A DNA stretch of 64,000 bases from Dysgonamonadaceae bacterium (GTDB taxonomy: Bacteria > Bacteroidota > Bacteroidia > Bacteroidales > Azobacteroidaceae): assembly GCA_031289145.1 (NCBI GenBank), contig JAITQA010000075.1, positions 43,643 through 107,642 of the forward strand. Direction: 5' to 3'. The notes beneath the pieces are model-generated. The model was given only the letters and a program-made list of their open reading frames with translations. It did not search any database and was not told the origin of the DNA. A program made the translations under genes and the position numbers. Every line of letters begins with the position of its first letter. Position 1 is the stretch's first letter. Positions 42,323 to 50,517 of the stretch are shown here, one piece after another.

Positions 42323-43357
42323 ATGAGCTATCTAATAAAACCTGCCGGATATAAAGCCTCTTTGAATCTTGCGCAAACCGAATTAGGGATTAAGGCAATA
42401 AAAGACTTTTTCCAGCAGAATCTATCTTCTGAACTGCGCCTGAGGCGTGTGACTGCACCTTTGTTTGTGTTGAAGGGCACGGGTGTCAACGACGATTTGA
42501 ACGGGATTGAACGCCCGGTGAGCTTTCCTATCAAAGATTTGCAAGATACACAGGCCGAGATTGTCCATTCTTTGGCCAAGTGGAAACGCCTTACGCTGGC
42601 CGATTACGCTATTGAAAAGGAATATGGTATTTATACAGACATGAACGCCATACGCCCTGACGAAACGCTGGGCAATTTCCATTCGTTATATGTAGACCAA
42701 TGGGACTGGGAACGGGTCATGCACGAAAATGAACGTACACTTGACTTCCTGAAAACCGTCGTCAAGCGTATCTATGCAGCCCTGATACGCACGGAATACA
42801 TGGTTTACGAAATGTTTCCGATTATCAAGCCGATTCTCCCTCCCAACATCTACTTTATCCAGGCTGAAGAACTCCTGCAACGCTATCCGACTCTTTCGCC
42901 CAAAGAACGGGAAGACGCCATCGTGAAAGCGCATAAAGCTGTATTTATTATCGGTATTGGAAATGTTCTGAGCAACGGCGAAAAACACGACGGACGCGCC
43001 CCCGACTACGACGATTGGTCGACGCCTACCGATGAAGGCATCGGTTTGAACGGTGACATATTGGTCTGGGACGAAGTAGTAAACCATGCGCTGGAACTTA
43101 GTTCGATGGGAATTCGCGTGAATAAGGAAGCCCTCCTTCGCCAATTAGACCTCAGCCAAGTAACAAACCGGAAAGAACTGTACTTCCACAAACGATTGCT
43201 ACAAGGAGAATTGCCTCAGAGTATCGGCGGCGGTATCGGACAGAGCCGCTTGTGTATGTTTTATTTGCGTAAAGCGCATATAGGAGAGATTCAAGCAAGC
43301 ATCTGGCCGGAAAATATGCGCGTCGAAGCCAACGCTGCCGGTATACATCTTATTTAG
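42323..43357 (+). CDS. asnA: Aspartate-ammonia ligase (asparagine synthetase A)
   Basis: A 344-residue enzyme of the class II aminoacyl-tRNA-synthetase fold. It makes asparagine from aspartate and ammonia with ATP. Family signatures include LRRVTAPLFVLKGTGVNDDL, VHSLAKWKRLTLADY, GIYTDMNAIRPDE, SLYVDQWDWE and, near the end, GGGIGQSRLCMFYLRKAHIGE. Length is typical. It is a single gene with its own promoter, followed by a convergent initiator tRNA gene. Confidence 0.97.
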   Translation: MSYLIKPAGYKASLNLAQTELGIKAIKDFFQQNLSSELRLRRVTAPLFVLKGTGVNDDLNGIERPVSFPIKDLQDTQAEIVHSLAKWKRLTLADYAIEKEYGIYTDMNAIRPDETLGNFHSLYVDQWDWERVMHENERTLDFLKTVVKRIYAALIRTEYMVYEMFPIIKPILPPNIYFIQAEELLQRYPTLSPKEREDAIVKAHKAVFIIGIGNVLSNGEKHDGRAPDYDDWSTPTDEGIGLNGDILVWDEVVNHALELSSMGIRVNKEALLRQLDLSQVTNRKELYFHKRLLQGELPQSIGGGIGQSRLCMFYLRKAHIGEIQASIWPENMRVEANAAGIHLI

Positions 43358-43373
43358 TGCTTGCATATTGATG

Positions 43374-43446
43374 TTGCGGGGGTAGGACTCGAACCTACGG
43401 CCTCTGGGTTATGAGCCCAACGAGCTACCAACTGCTCCACCCCGCG
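43374..43446 (-). tRNA. Initiator tRNA-fMet (CAT)
   Basis: A complete cloverleaf of 73 bases. The acceptor strand CGCGGGG pairs with CCCCGCA except for the C1-A72 mismatch, the hallmark of bacterial initiator tRNA. The anticodon loop is CTCATAA with three G-C pairs in the stem (GGG/CCC), also initiator-specific, and the T arm is GTAGG-TTCGAGT-CCTAC. The CCA end is not encoded (the next bases are CAT). Confidence 0.96.
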
Positions 43447-43456
43447 ATTTCGACTG

Positions 43457-43487
43457 CAAAGGTAGTCATTTTTTTTTATAAAGCAAA
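43457..43487 (-). promoter_or_regulatory. Promoter of the initiator tRNA
   Basis: On the minus strand TTTG (43487-43484), 19 bases, and TACCTTTG (43464-43457) match the consensus exactly. The tRNA 5' end lies 11 bases after the -7 box. Confidence 0.8.
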
Positions 43488-43539
43488 TTTTTCTGCCGCT
43501 TTTTTTAAAAACAACCGATAGAAAAAAGGTAATCAGGTA

Positions 43540-44289
43540 CTACAGAGCCTGAAATAATCTGTTCGCCCGCTCTAAGTCTTCAGGCGTATCGACGCCTATG
43601 GTGTCTTCGTTGCTTATACCGGCTTTGATTCTGTAGCCGTTTTCTATCCAGCGCAACTGTTCCAGAGATTCGGCTTTCTCCAAGGAAGACTGAGGCAAAG
43701 CGGTAATTTCTTTCAGGACATTTGAAAGATAAGCATAGATACCGATGTGTTTGTAAAATACATGCGAACCCAACCATTCCTCATGGTGTTTTCCCCGGAT
43801 GTAAGGGATAATCGAACGGCTGAAATAAACAGCTTGCCGTTTGGCATTCAGGATTACTTTCGGGGTATTCGGATTAAACAAAGTATCAAAACCGGCATCT
43901 GCCGGAAAGGGTTTGACCAAAGTAGCAATCTGCGTCGTTTCGTCCTGAAAACAATCTTTCAGCAAACTTATCTGAGATGGATTGATAAACGGTTCGTCTC
44001 CTTGTACATTGACGATTACATCGAACCTTTCGCCTGTATTTACGTATGCTTCAAAACAACGGTCGGTGCCACTCTGATGGTCGGGAGAAGTCATTACCGC
44101 TTTTCCGCCATAATCCTGTACCGTGTCGAAAATACGCTTGTCATCCGTAGCTACGACAAGCCCGTCAAAAAGATGCTCAACCCTTTCGTAAACCCGTACA
44201 ATAAGCGGTTTCCCGGCCAAGTCAGCTAAAGGTTTTCCCGGAAAACGGGTTGAGGCATACCTGGCGGGAATAATTCCTAAAAATCTCAT
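43540..44289 (-). CDS. kdsB: 3-deoxy-manno-octulosonate cytidylyltransferase
   Basis: A 249-residue nucleotidyltransferase that activates KDO as CMP-KDO for lipopolysaccharide. The start MRFLGIIPARYASTRFPGKP carries the nucleotide-binding motif; VATDDKRIFDTV, VNVQGDEPFINPSQI and IGVDTPEDLERA are family signatures. The ATG overlaps the stop of the upstream antiporter gene by four bases, so the two are translationally coupled even though the functions differ. Confidence 0.97.
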   Translation of the reverse strand: MRFLGIIPARYASTRFPGKPLADLAGKPLIVRVYERVEHLFDGLVVATDDKRIFDTVQDYGGKAVMTSPDHQSGTDRCFEAYVNTGERFDVIVNVQGDEPFINPSQISLLKDCFQDETTQIATLVKPFPADAGFDTLFNPNTPKVILNAKRQAVYFSRSIIPYIRGKHHEEWLGSHVFYKHIGIYAYLSNVLKEITALPQSSLEKAESLEQLRWIENGYRIKAGISNEDTIGVDTPEDLERANRLFQAL

Positions 44290-46532
44290 AAATTACTGAT
44301 TTTATATATATTCTCTCTTTCTCCTATCAATAACAGTATATCGTCCTCTTCCAAGTCCAAATCAAGATCGGGATTCTGCATCGAAAAATTGTCACGTTCA
44401 ATACCGATTAACAGACAACCAAAATCATCCTGAATTCCCGAATTTCGGATGGATTTCCCGATGAGTTGCGAACCGGCCTCCAACTGGACTTGTCTCATCC
44501 GCACTTCGTGGGAAATGGATTCTTCCTGATTCAGGTATTTCAAACGTTTCTCTTCCAAGCGTTTCTGAAATATCTCCATCTGCTTGTCTGTACCAAGTAC
44601 AACAATATGGTCGTGGGGAAAAATCCGTTCATTCCCGTTTGGAATATTGAGTTTAATATCCCCCCGAATAATCGTTACCACATTTACGCCGAAATGCTGT
44701 CGGAATTTCAATTCTTTCAAGGTTTTACCTACAATGGAATAATAGGGTTTTATCGGAAAATCGGACAAGTGCATATCCCTTTCCAGCACGTGATTGACAA
44801 ATCCTTTCGTTACAGGGGACATTGAATCGTTATATTCCTCTTTCTCGTTGAAATTAGTCTTGAAACGTCGTTCTATAGCGATAGAGCGCGTTCTCAAATG
44901 TCGGGATGCAATGAATATCATCAAAATAATAACTGCAAGGATAAAAGCAATGACAAAATTCGTGTGAAACAGGTGAAACAGTACATACATCAACAAACCG
45001 GCACACATCAATACACGAAAGACAATTGTAAAAACCAAAGGGCCCCGATTAACTTTGCTGTTTTTCCAAAGTTGGGCAAATTCTACAGAATCATCTTCTT
45101 TGATAATTATCAAACGCATAAAAGGAGAAAGGAAGACGATGACTGCCGTTGCAAAAATCAAACTGCCGTTTATTCCCGGAATCCATTTCTGAACCAAGGG
45201 ATAACCATATTGCATAGAGAAATAAACGATAACAATGCAAATAAAATAATAAATCAAAACCACCGTCGTCATATCTTTCACCAACTTTTTCCACAAACTG
45301 TTTTGATTTACCGGACGGGCGCCGGAAGCATATTTATTCAAGAAACTTATCCATGACTTTGGTAAGCGTTTATCTAAAAAATTATAAGCAGGATTTGCCA
45401 GTTTCATCACAAAGGGCGTGGCGAAAATGGTTACCACGGAAACCGAAACAATAATCTGATACAAAGACGCTTCAATAACGCCTAAACTCAATCCTAAAGC
45501 GCCGATAATATAAGAAAATTCACCTATCTGTGTCAAGGAAAAACCGGCAAAAACAGCTGTCTTGAGATTTTGTCCGGAAAGAATAACGCCTCCCGTTGCA
45601 AAAACCATTTGTCCGATAATCACAACCAAACTGATAATGAGTATTGGTACAATATATTCACCCAAGCTGGAAATATTTATCAACATTCCCACCGAAACAA
45701 AGAAAATAGCGCCGAAAAAATCCTTAATTGGCAATATCAGTTTTTCTATCCTTTCGGAATCAATTGTTTCGGCCAGAATAGAACCCATGATGAAAGCGCC
45801 CAATGCAGACGAAAAGCCTGCCTGAGTAGCCAAAAGCACCATGCCGAGACAAAGCGCCAAGGCAATAATCAGAATGGTTTCGTCGTTGAGGAAACGCTTC
45901 ATCCTCCGTAAGAAAGTGGGCAGCAAATAAGTGCCGAGAATAAACCAAAACAATAAAAACGCCATCAACTTAAACAAACTGTAAAGCATATCCATGCCCT
46001 CGAAATTCTTGCTGACGGCTATCGTCGAAAGTAAAACCATCAGCAAAACCGCAAGCAAATCTTCCACAATCAGTATCCCTAAAACGATTCCGGCAAAATG
46101 CTTGCTCGACAGATTAAAATCGCTGAAAACCTTGATGATAATCATGGTGGAAGACATACAAATCATCGCACCAAGGAAAATACTCGTCATCTGCGACCAT
46201 CCGAAAAAGATACCGACCATATACCCTAATCCAATCATAGACAGGATAATAAACAATGCAGCCACTAAGGCGGAGGCGCCAACTTTCATCAGTTTTTTGA
46301 AACTGAATTCCAAACCCAATCCGAATAACAGGAAAATAATACCGATTTCAGCCCATGTCTCAATATTTTCATAACCCGGGTCTTCATGGGAAATAAAAAA
46401 CGAGATAACAATTCCCGAAATAATATAAGCCAACACGACAGGCTGCTTTAACCATTTGAATAATAACGAAAAAACACCGGCCACGATAAGAATCAAGGCT
46501 AAATTGAAAATCAAAGGAGATAATTCGGACAT
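44286..46532 (-). CDS. KefB-like cation:proton antiporter with TrkA-C domains
   Basis: A 748-residue protein of the CPA2 family. The first 400 residues are the antiporter membrane domain (PVVLAYIISGIVISFFISHE, IFLLFGLGLEFSFKKL, IVEDLLAVLLMVLLSTIA). A second, less usual, set of about four hydrophobic segments lies near residues 415-560. The C-terminus carries two TrkA-C domains (YYSIVGKTLKELKFRQHFG; LEAGSQLIGKSIRNSGIQDD), with no clear TrkA-N nucleotide domain between. It would exchange K+ or Na+ for protons. It overlaps kdsB and is divergent from the AlbA_2 gene. Confidence 0.9.
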   Translation of the reverse strand: MSELSPLIFNLALILIVAGVFSLLFKWLKQPVVLAYIISGIVISFFISHEDPGYENIETWAEIGIIFLLFGLGLEFSFKKLMKVGASALVAALFIILSMIGLGYMVGIFFGWSQMTSIFLGAMICMSSTMIIIKVFSDFNLSSKHFAGIVLGILIVEDLLAVLLMVLLSTIAVSKNFEGMDMLYSLFKLMAFLLFWFILGTYLLPTFLRRMKRFLNDETILIIALALCLGMVLLATQAGFSSALGAFIMGSILAETIDSERIEKLILPIKDFFGAIFFVSVGMLINISSLGEYIVPILIISLVVIIGQMVFATGGVILSGQNLKTAVFAGFSLTQIGEFSYIIGALGLSLGVIEASLYQIIVSVSVVTIFATPFVMKLANPAYNFLDKRLPKSWISFLNKYASGARPVNQNSLWKKLVKDMTTVVLIYYFICIVIVYFSMQYGYPLVQKWIPGINGSLIFATAVIVFLSPFMRLIIIKEDDSVEFAQLWKNSKVNRGPLVFTIVFRVLMCAGLLMYVLFHLFHTNFVIAFILAVIILMIFIASRHLRTRSIAIERRFKTNFNEKEEYNDSMSPVTKGFVNHVLERDMHLSDFPIKPYYSIVGKTLKELKFRQHFGVNVVTIIRGDIKLNIPNGNERIFPHDHIVVLGTDKQMEIFQKRLEEKRLKYLNQEESISHEVRMRQVQLEAGSQLIGKSIRNSGIQDDFGCLLIGIERDNFSMQNPDLDLDLEEDDILLLIGERENIYKISNL

Positions 46533-46585
46533 AATGAACGATAAAAATTTACTGCCAAAGTTACAAAAAAATATTTACTTTTTTG

Positions 46586-46593
46586 TACTTTTG
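46586..46593 (+). promoter_or_regulatory. -7 promoter element for the AlbA_2 gene
   Basis: TACTTTTG at 46586-46593 fits TAnnTTTG; only nine bases separate it from the ATG at 46603, so the leader would be only a few bases. Confidence 0.5.
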
Positions 46594-46602
46594 TGCGAGA
46601 AT

Positions 46603-47247
46603 ATGAAAAAAAATCAACATATACAGGATTTAATAGCGCAAGGTGAACACCAACAGCTTGATTTCAAATTTGAAATAAGCGACAGTAAAAAATTAGCCAG
46701 AACGCTTGCCGCCTTTGCCAATACGGATGGCGGAACTTTGTTGATTGGCGTCAAAGACAACGGACATATTGCCGGTGTCCGTAGCGAAGAGGAATATTAT
46801 ATGATAGAAGCCGCTGCCGAAATGTACTGCCGCCCGAAAGTGGCATTTGAAGCCAAAGAATGGAATATGGAAGGAAAAATCGTTCTGGAAATCAAAGTGA
46901 AACCCAGTACGGAAAAACCGCATAAATCACCGGATAAAAACGATGCATACAAAACATATATTCGTGTTGATGACGAAAATATCCTGGCTCCGGAAATTTT
47001 AAATGCCGCATGGACCAAAATAGCGGATTTAAAGGGAAGGTATATTATTATCAGCAAACCGGTCGAAAAACTTTTGGAATATTTAGATACAAATCCTTAT
47101 ATCACAGTCAGTCGCTTTCGGAAAATTGCAAAAATCAATTACAATACCGCTAAAAACATCCTGAGCGACTTACTGGCAATCGGCTCTATCGGATACCAAT
47201 TGGTGGACAAAAATATCGTTTATGGAATACAGAAAAAGGACGCATGA
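46603..47247 (+). CDS. AlbA_2/Schlafen-like putative DNA-binding protein
   Basis: A 214-residue protein. I start at 46603 because MKKNQHIQDLIAQGEHQQLD matches the family N-terminus and a promoter lies just before; an earlier ATG overlaps the antiporter gene. Residues about 14-125 are an AlbA_2 domain (LDFKFEISDSKKLARTLAAF, NTDGGTLLIGVKDNGHI). The C-terminus has a winged-helix-like segment (YITVSRFRKIAKINYNTAKN). Function is not defined. The stop overlaps the start of the phosphopantetheinyl transferase gene (ATGA). Confidence 0.85.
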   Translation: MKKNQHIQDLIAQGEHQQLDFKFEISDSKKLARTLAAFANTDGGTLLIGVKDNGHIAGVRSEEEYYMIEAAAEMYCRPKVAFEAKEWNMEGKIVLEIKVKPSTEKPHKSPDKNDAYKTYIRVDDENILAPEILNAAWTKIADLKGRYIIISKPVEKLLEYLDTNPYITVSRFRKIAKINYNTAKNILSDLLAIGSIGYQLVDKNIVYGIQKKDA

Positions 47248-47900
47248 AAAACAAAATTATCTACGAAGACAACGAAAGCACAATCGGAATAGCCCCAATA
47301 TGTGAAGATTCCGAATCCTTGTTAGCGCAATTAGACAAAGGATGGTACCTGCCGTCTCTTGAAAAAATGACGGAAAGTCGTCGCCAGGAATGGCTTACTG
47401 TCAGGGTTTTACTGAAAGAAATATTAGATGATGAGAGAAAAATACACTACCATCCCTCCGGGAAACCTTATCTTGAAAATCTAACTTACCGCATCAGCAT
47501 CAGCCATACCAAACACAGGGGCGTGGCAGGACAAGGCAAAACCAAAGGTTATGTTGCACTGATTCTGAACAAAAACAGAGAAGTCGCCATCGACATCGAA
47601 CGAATTTCCCGACGGGCGGAAAATGTCCTGCCCCGTTTCGTGAACGAAGAAGAAGAAAAAGCGCTTTCAACAAGAAACAGATTGATTCATATACTTTTGC
47701 ATTGGTCAGCCAAAGAATCCGTATTCAAATGGGTGGACATAAACGGTTTCGATTTCAAGTCGCAAATGCATATCAGTCCTTTTGAGCCGCTCATCGGAGA
47801 ATGGAGCCGTTTCACAGCGAAGGAAACCCGGACGGAACAGCAGCATATTTTCACCGTACATTACTTTGTAGCGGAAGACTATGTTTTAACTTATATTTGA
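47244..47900 (+). CDS. 4'-phosphopantetheinyl transferase superfamily protein
   Basis: A 218-residue Sfp-type enzyme that transfers phosphopantetheine from CoA to acyl- or peptidyl-carrier proteins. The magnesium and CoA residues are in VAIDIERISRR (D117, E119) and HWSAKESVFKW (W154, K157, E158). Between SISHTK and KGYVALIL lies an extra segment HRGVAGQGKT where the family usually runs directly from SHTKGYVA; the DNA has ACCAAA at both ends, as if inserted. The insertion is in a loop, so activity may survive. Confidence 0.88.
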   Translation: MKNKIIYEDNESTIGIAPICEDSESLLAQLDKGWYLPSLEKMTESRRQEWLTVRVLLKEILDDERKIHYHPSGKPYLENLTYRISISHTKHRGVAGQGKTKGYVALILNKNREVAIDIERISRRAENVLPRFVNEEEEKALSTRNRLIHILLHWSAKESVFKWVDINGFDFKSQMHISPFEPLIGEWSRFTAKETRTEQQHIFTVHYFVAEDYVLTYI

Positions 47901-47927
47901 AAGTTTTCCTAATCCGATAAAAACAGC

Positions 47928-47935
47928 TATCTTTG
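47928..47935 (+). promoter_or_regulatory. -7 promoter element for tgt
   Basis: TATCTTTG at 47928-47935 fits TAnnTTTG and lies 19 bases before the tgt ATG. Confidence 0.5.
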
Positions 47936-47954
47936 CGCCGGATTAACGTTACAA

Positions 47955-49085
47955 ATGGATTTTCAACTACAATACACAGATAAGTTTTCCAATGCAAGAG
48001 CCGGTTTGATAACAACCGGACACGGGAATATCGAAACGCCTATTTTTATGCCGGTCGGAACGCAAGGCACCGTCAAGGCTGTGCATATCAGTGAGCTGAA
48101 GAACGATATCAAGGCCGAAATCATTCTGGGAAATACCTACCATCTGTATCTGCGACCCGGTACGGAAATTCTGGAACAAGTCGGCGGATTGCATAAATTC
48201 AACAGTTGGGACAAACCCATTCTGACCGACAGCGGCGGATTTCAGGTTTTTTCGCTGTCGGAAAACCGGAAACTGAAAGAAGAAGGAGCTGTTTTTCGCT
48301 CGCATATAGACGGTTCCAGACACCTTTTCACACCCGAAAAAGTGATGGATATCCAACGAAGCATAGGCGCCGACATCATCATGGCTTTCGACGAATGTAC
48401 ACCCGGCGATGCCATATACGACTATGCCCGAAAATCGCTCGAACTGACTGAACGCTGGTTAGACAGATGCATCGGACGGTTCAACGAGACCGAAGCTAAA
48501 TACGGCTACAAACAGAGCCTGTTCCCGATTGTGCAAGGTTGTGTGTATCCTGATTTGCGGAAAAAAGCAGCCGAAAACGTTGCATCCAAAGGTGCGGACG
48601 GAAACGCCATCGGCGGATTGGCTGTCGGCGAACCAACCGAAAAAATGTATGAAATGATTGAATTGGTCAACGAAATACTGCCGAAAGACAAACCCCGCTA
48701 CCTGATGGGCGTCGGTACGCCGGCCAATATCCTTGAGGCTATCGAACGCGGCGTGGACATGTTCGATTGTATCATGCCGACACGGAATGGAAGAAACGGA
48801 CAAGTTTTTACCAAAGAAGGTATTATGAATATGCGAAACAAGAAATGGGAGAACGATTTCAGTCCGCTGGAGGAAAACGGCGCCTCCGCTATTGATAATT
48901 GCTATTCAAAAGCGTATCTTCGCCATTTGTTTGTAACGGACGAAATACTGTCTCTGCAAATCGCCTCCATCCACAATCTGGCATTTTACCTTTGGTTGGT
49001 GAAAGAGGCAAGGAAACATATCATAACCGGAGACTTTACCGTATGGAAAGCCGCTATGATGCCGAAAATTCAAAACAGAATATGA
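47955..49085 (+). CDS. tgt: Queuine tRNA-ribosyltransferase
   Basis: A 376-residue TIM-barrel enzyme that swaps guanine-34 for the queuine precursor in tRNAs with GUN anticodons. Landmarks are FMPVGTQGTVKAVH, LTDSGGFQVFSL (catalytic aspartate), MAFDECTPGD, GGLAVGEPTEKMYEMI and DMFDCIMPTRNGRNG (second aspartate). The zinc-ligand cluster CxCxxC expected just before YSKAYLRHLF is missing; only C316 remains. I recall the same loss in other Bacteroidota, so it is not necessarily damage. It overlaps lptG by four bases (ATGA). Confidence 0.95.
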   Translation: MDFQLQYTDKFSNARAGLITTGHGNIETPIFMPVGTQGTVKAVHISELKNDIKAEIILGNTYHLYLRPGTEILEQVGGLHKFNSWDKPILTDSGGFQVFSLSENRKLKEEGAVFRSHIDGSRHLFTPEKVMDIQRSIGADIIMAFDECTPGDAIYDYARKSLELTERWLDRCIGRFNETEAKYGYKQSLFPIVQGCVYPDLRKKAAENVASKGADGNAIGGLAVGEPTEKMYEMIELVNEILPKDKPRYLMGVGTPANILEAIERGVDMFDCIMPTRNGRNGQVFTKEGIMNMRNKKWENDFSPLEENGASAIDNCYSKAYLRHLFVTDEILSLQIASIHNLAFYLWLVKEARKHIITGDFTVWKAAMMPKIQNRI

Positions 49086-50167
49086 GAAAGCTATTCACAA
49101 TATTAGACTTGTATATTATAAAGAAATTCCTTGGTACTTATATTTTTACCATCATGCTGTTTATTGCCATCACAATAATCATTGATGTAAATACCAAAAT
49201 TGACAGTTTTATCAAAAATGCAGCGCCGACATCCGCTATTATTACGGATTACTATCTCATTTTTATTCCTTATTTCATCAACGCTTTCAGTCCGTTGTTT
49301 GTATTTATCACCGTCATTTTCTTCACCTCCAGATTAGCCGATAATTCCGAAATTATCGCTATGCTGTCGAGTGGATTAAATTTTGACCGGCTACTCAAAC
49401 CCTATATGATATCGGCTACAATAATAGCTGTTTCCACTTTGTTTTTAAATAGTTACATTATACCTCCGGGAAATATCAAACGAATTGATTTTGAAAACAA
49501 ATACGTGAAAAGTAAAAAAGTAGAATTCGATACACATATTCAATTAGAGGTAGAACCCAATGTTAACGCCTATTTTGACCAATATGACAGCTATTCCGGA
49601 ACGGGACGCGGATTCTCATTAGACCGGTTTGAAGACAAAAAATTAGTTTCCCGTTTGACAGCGAAAAGCATTAAATGGGATTCATTGTATCATTGGACAA
49701 TAAGTGACTACACGATAAGAGATTTTATGGGTATGCGGGAAAAAGTTACCTCCGGAGAACAAATCGATACCGTCTTAATGATTGTGCCATCCGACTTTTT
49801 GATTTCGGTCAATGATTCGGAACAAATGACAACACCCCAGTTAAAATCCTATATCAACCGTCAAAAGAAACGCGGAATTGGAAACATACAACTGTTTGAA
49901 ATAGAATATCATAACAGATACGCATCCGTGTTTTCCGCGTTTATCCTGACCTTAATCGGCGTATCCCTTTCTTCCCGCAAAATCAAAGGTGGCATGGGAC
50001 TGAATATCGGATTCGGCTTATTGCTAAGTTTCTCCTATATCCTGTTCATGCAGATTTCATCGTCTTTTGCTGTTTCAGGAATGGTAAGCCCTTTTGTAGC
50101 CGTTTGGATACCTAATGTGATGTATGCCGGAATAGCGATTTTCCTATACAAAATAGCGCCGAGGTAA
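49082..50167 (+). CDS. LptF/LptG-family permease
   Basis: A 361-residue inner-membrane protein of the YjgP/YjgQ family from the ATG at 49082; a longer frame begins inside tgt but the first hydrophobic segment follows MRKLFTILDLYIIKKF. Three hydrophobic segments at the N-terminus (TYIFTIMLFIAITIIIDV; YFINAFSPLFVFITVIFF; MISATIIAVSTLFLNSYI) and three at the C-terminus flank a periplasmic beta domain (residues about 130-260). With LptB it extracts lipopolysaccharide from the inner membrane. It may be LptF or LptG; I cannot tell. Coupling with tgt is by ATGA overlap. Confidence 0.88.
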   Translation: MRKLFTILDLYIIKKFLGTYIFTIMLFIAITIIIDVNTKIDSFIKNAAPTSAIITDYYLIFIPYFINAFSPLFVFITVIFFTSRLADNSEIIAMLSSGLNFDRLLKPYMISATIIAVSTLFLNSYIIPPGNIKRIDFENKYVKSKKVEFDTHIQLEVEPNVNAYFDQYDSYSGTGRGFSLDRFEDKKLVSRLTAKSIKWDSLYHWTISDYTIRDFMGMREKVTSGEQIDTVLMIVPSDFLISVNDSEQMTTPQLKSYINRQKKRGIGNIQLFEIEYHNRYASVFSAFILTLIGVSLSSRKIKGGMGLNIGFGLLLSFSYILFMQISSSFAVSGMVSPFVAVWIPNVMYAGIAIFLYKIAPR

Positions 50168-50179
50168 AGTTGCACACAT

Positions 50180-50473
50180 TCATATCATTTTTTCCACATT
50201 CCAGACGTAAGCATGCAGACCTTGCTGTTCCGTCAGCCTATCCAATTCATGGAGTTTGAGGAGCAGATCATCGACTTTTTCATCCGGAATAACCGTCAGA
50301 ATCGCTGAATTTAAAGTAGGCCATGCATGGTTTCCGTAATGCGGTTCACCGATTTTACTGCCTCTGCCCTGGACAGTGTCCCAGAGGGTAAACCCCCTGA
50401 GACTCATCTTGTCCAATATATCAAGAATACGATCTTTGTACGCCTGATTATAAGGTATAAACACTGTTTTCAT
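50180..50473 (-). CDS. PII-like small protein at the end of the RND efflux operon
   Basis: A 97-residue protein (MKTVFIPYNQAYKDRILDIL; GFTLWDTVQGRGSKIGEPHYG; NSAILTVIPDEKVDDLLLKL). The strand-helix pattern and the TVQGRG loop resemble the PII-like family. Small PII-like proteins are found beside transporters and often bind nucleotides or other ligands to modulate them; this role is inferred. It starts 23 bases after the RND pump stop, across an AT-rich spacer, and is the last gene of that operon. Confidence 0.75.
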   Translation of the reverse strand: MKTVFIPYNQAYKDRILDILDKMSLRGFTLWDTVQGRGSKIGEPHYGNHAWPTLNSAILTVIPDEKVDDLLLKLHELDRLTEQQGLHAYVWNVEKMI

Positions 50474-50517
50474 TCTTAATTCTTAGTTTTTATCTTTTAG
50501 TTTTTAGTTTTCAGTTT
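50474..50517. repeat. AT-rich spacer repeat between RND pump and PII-like genes
   Basis: A run of CTTAGTTTTTATCTTTTAG-type units fills the gap and includes the last codons of the RND gene (Lys-Asn-stop). It resembles the spacer at 18241-18294. Confidence 0.5.

Noticed and set aside
46456..46602. Upstream extension of the AlbA_2 gene
   Set aside because: The extra 49 codons overlap the antiporter gene and the predicted promoter, and do not resemble the family.
48899..49081. Upstream extension of the LptF/LptG gene into tgt
   Set aside because: The extra residues are out-of-frame tgt sequence; the family start is at 49082 with ATGA coupling.
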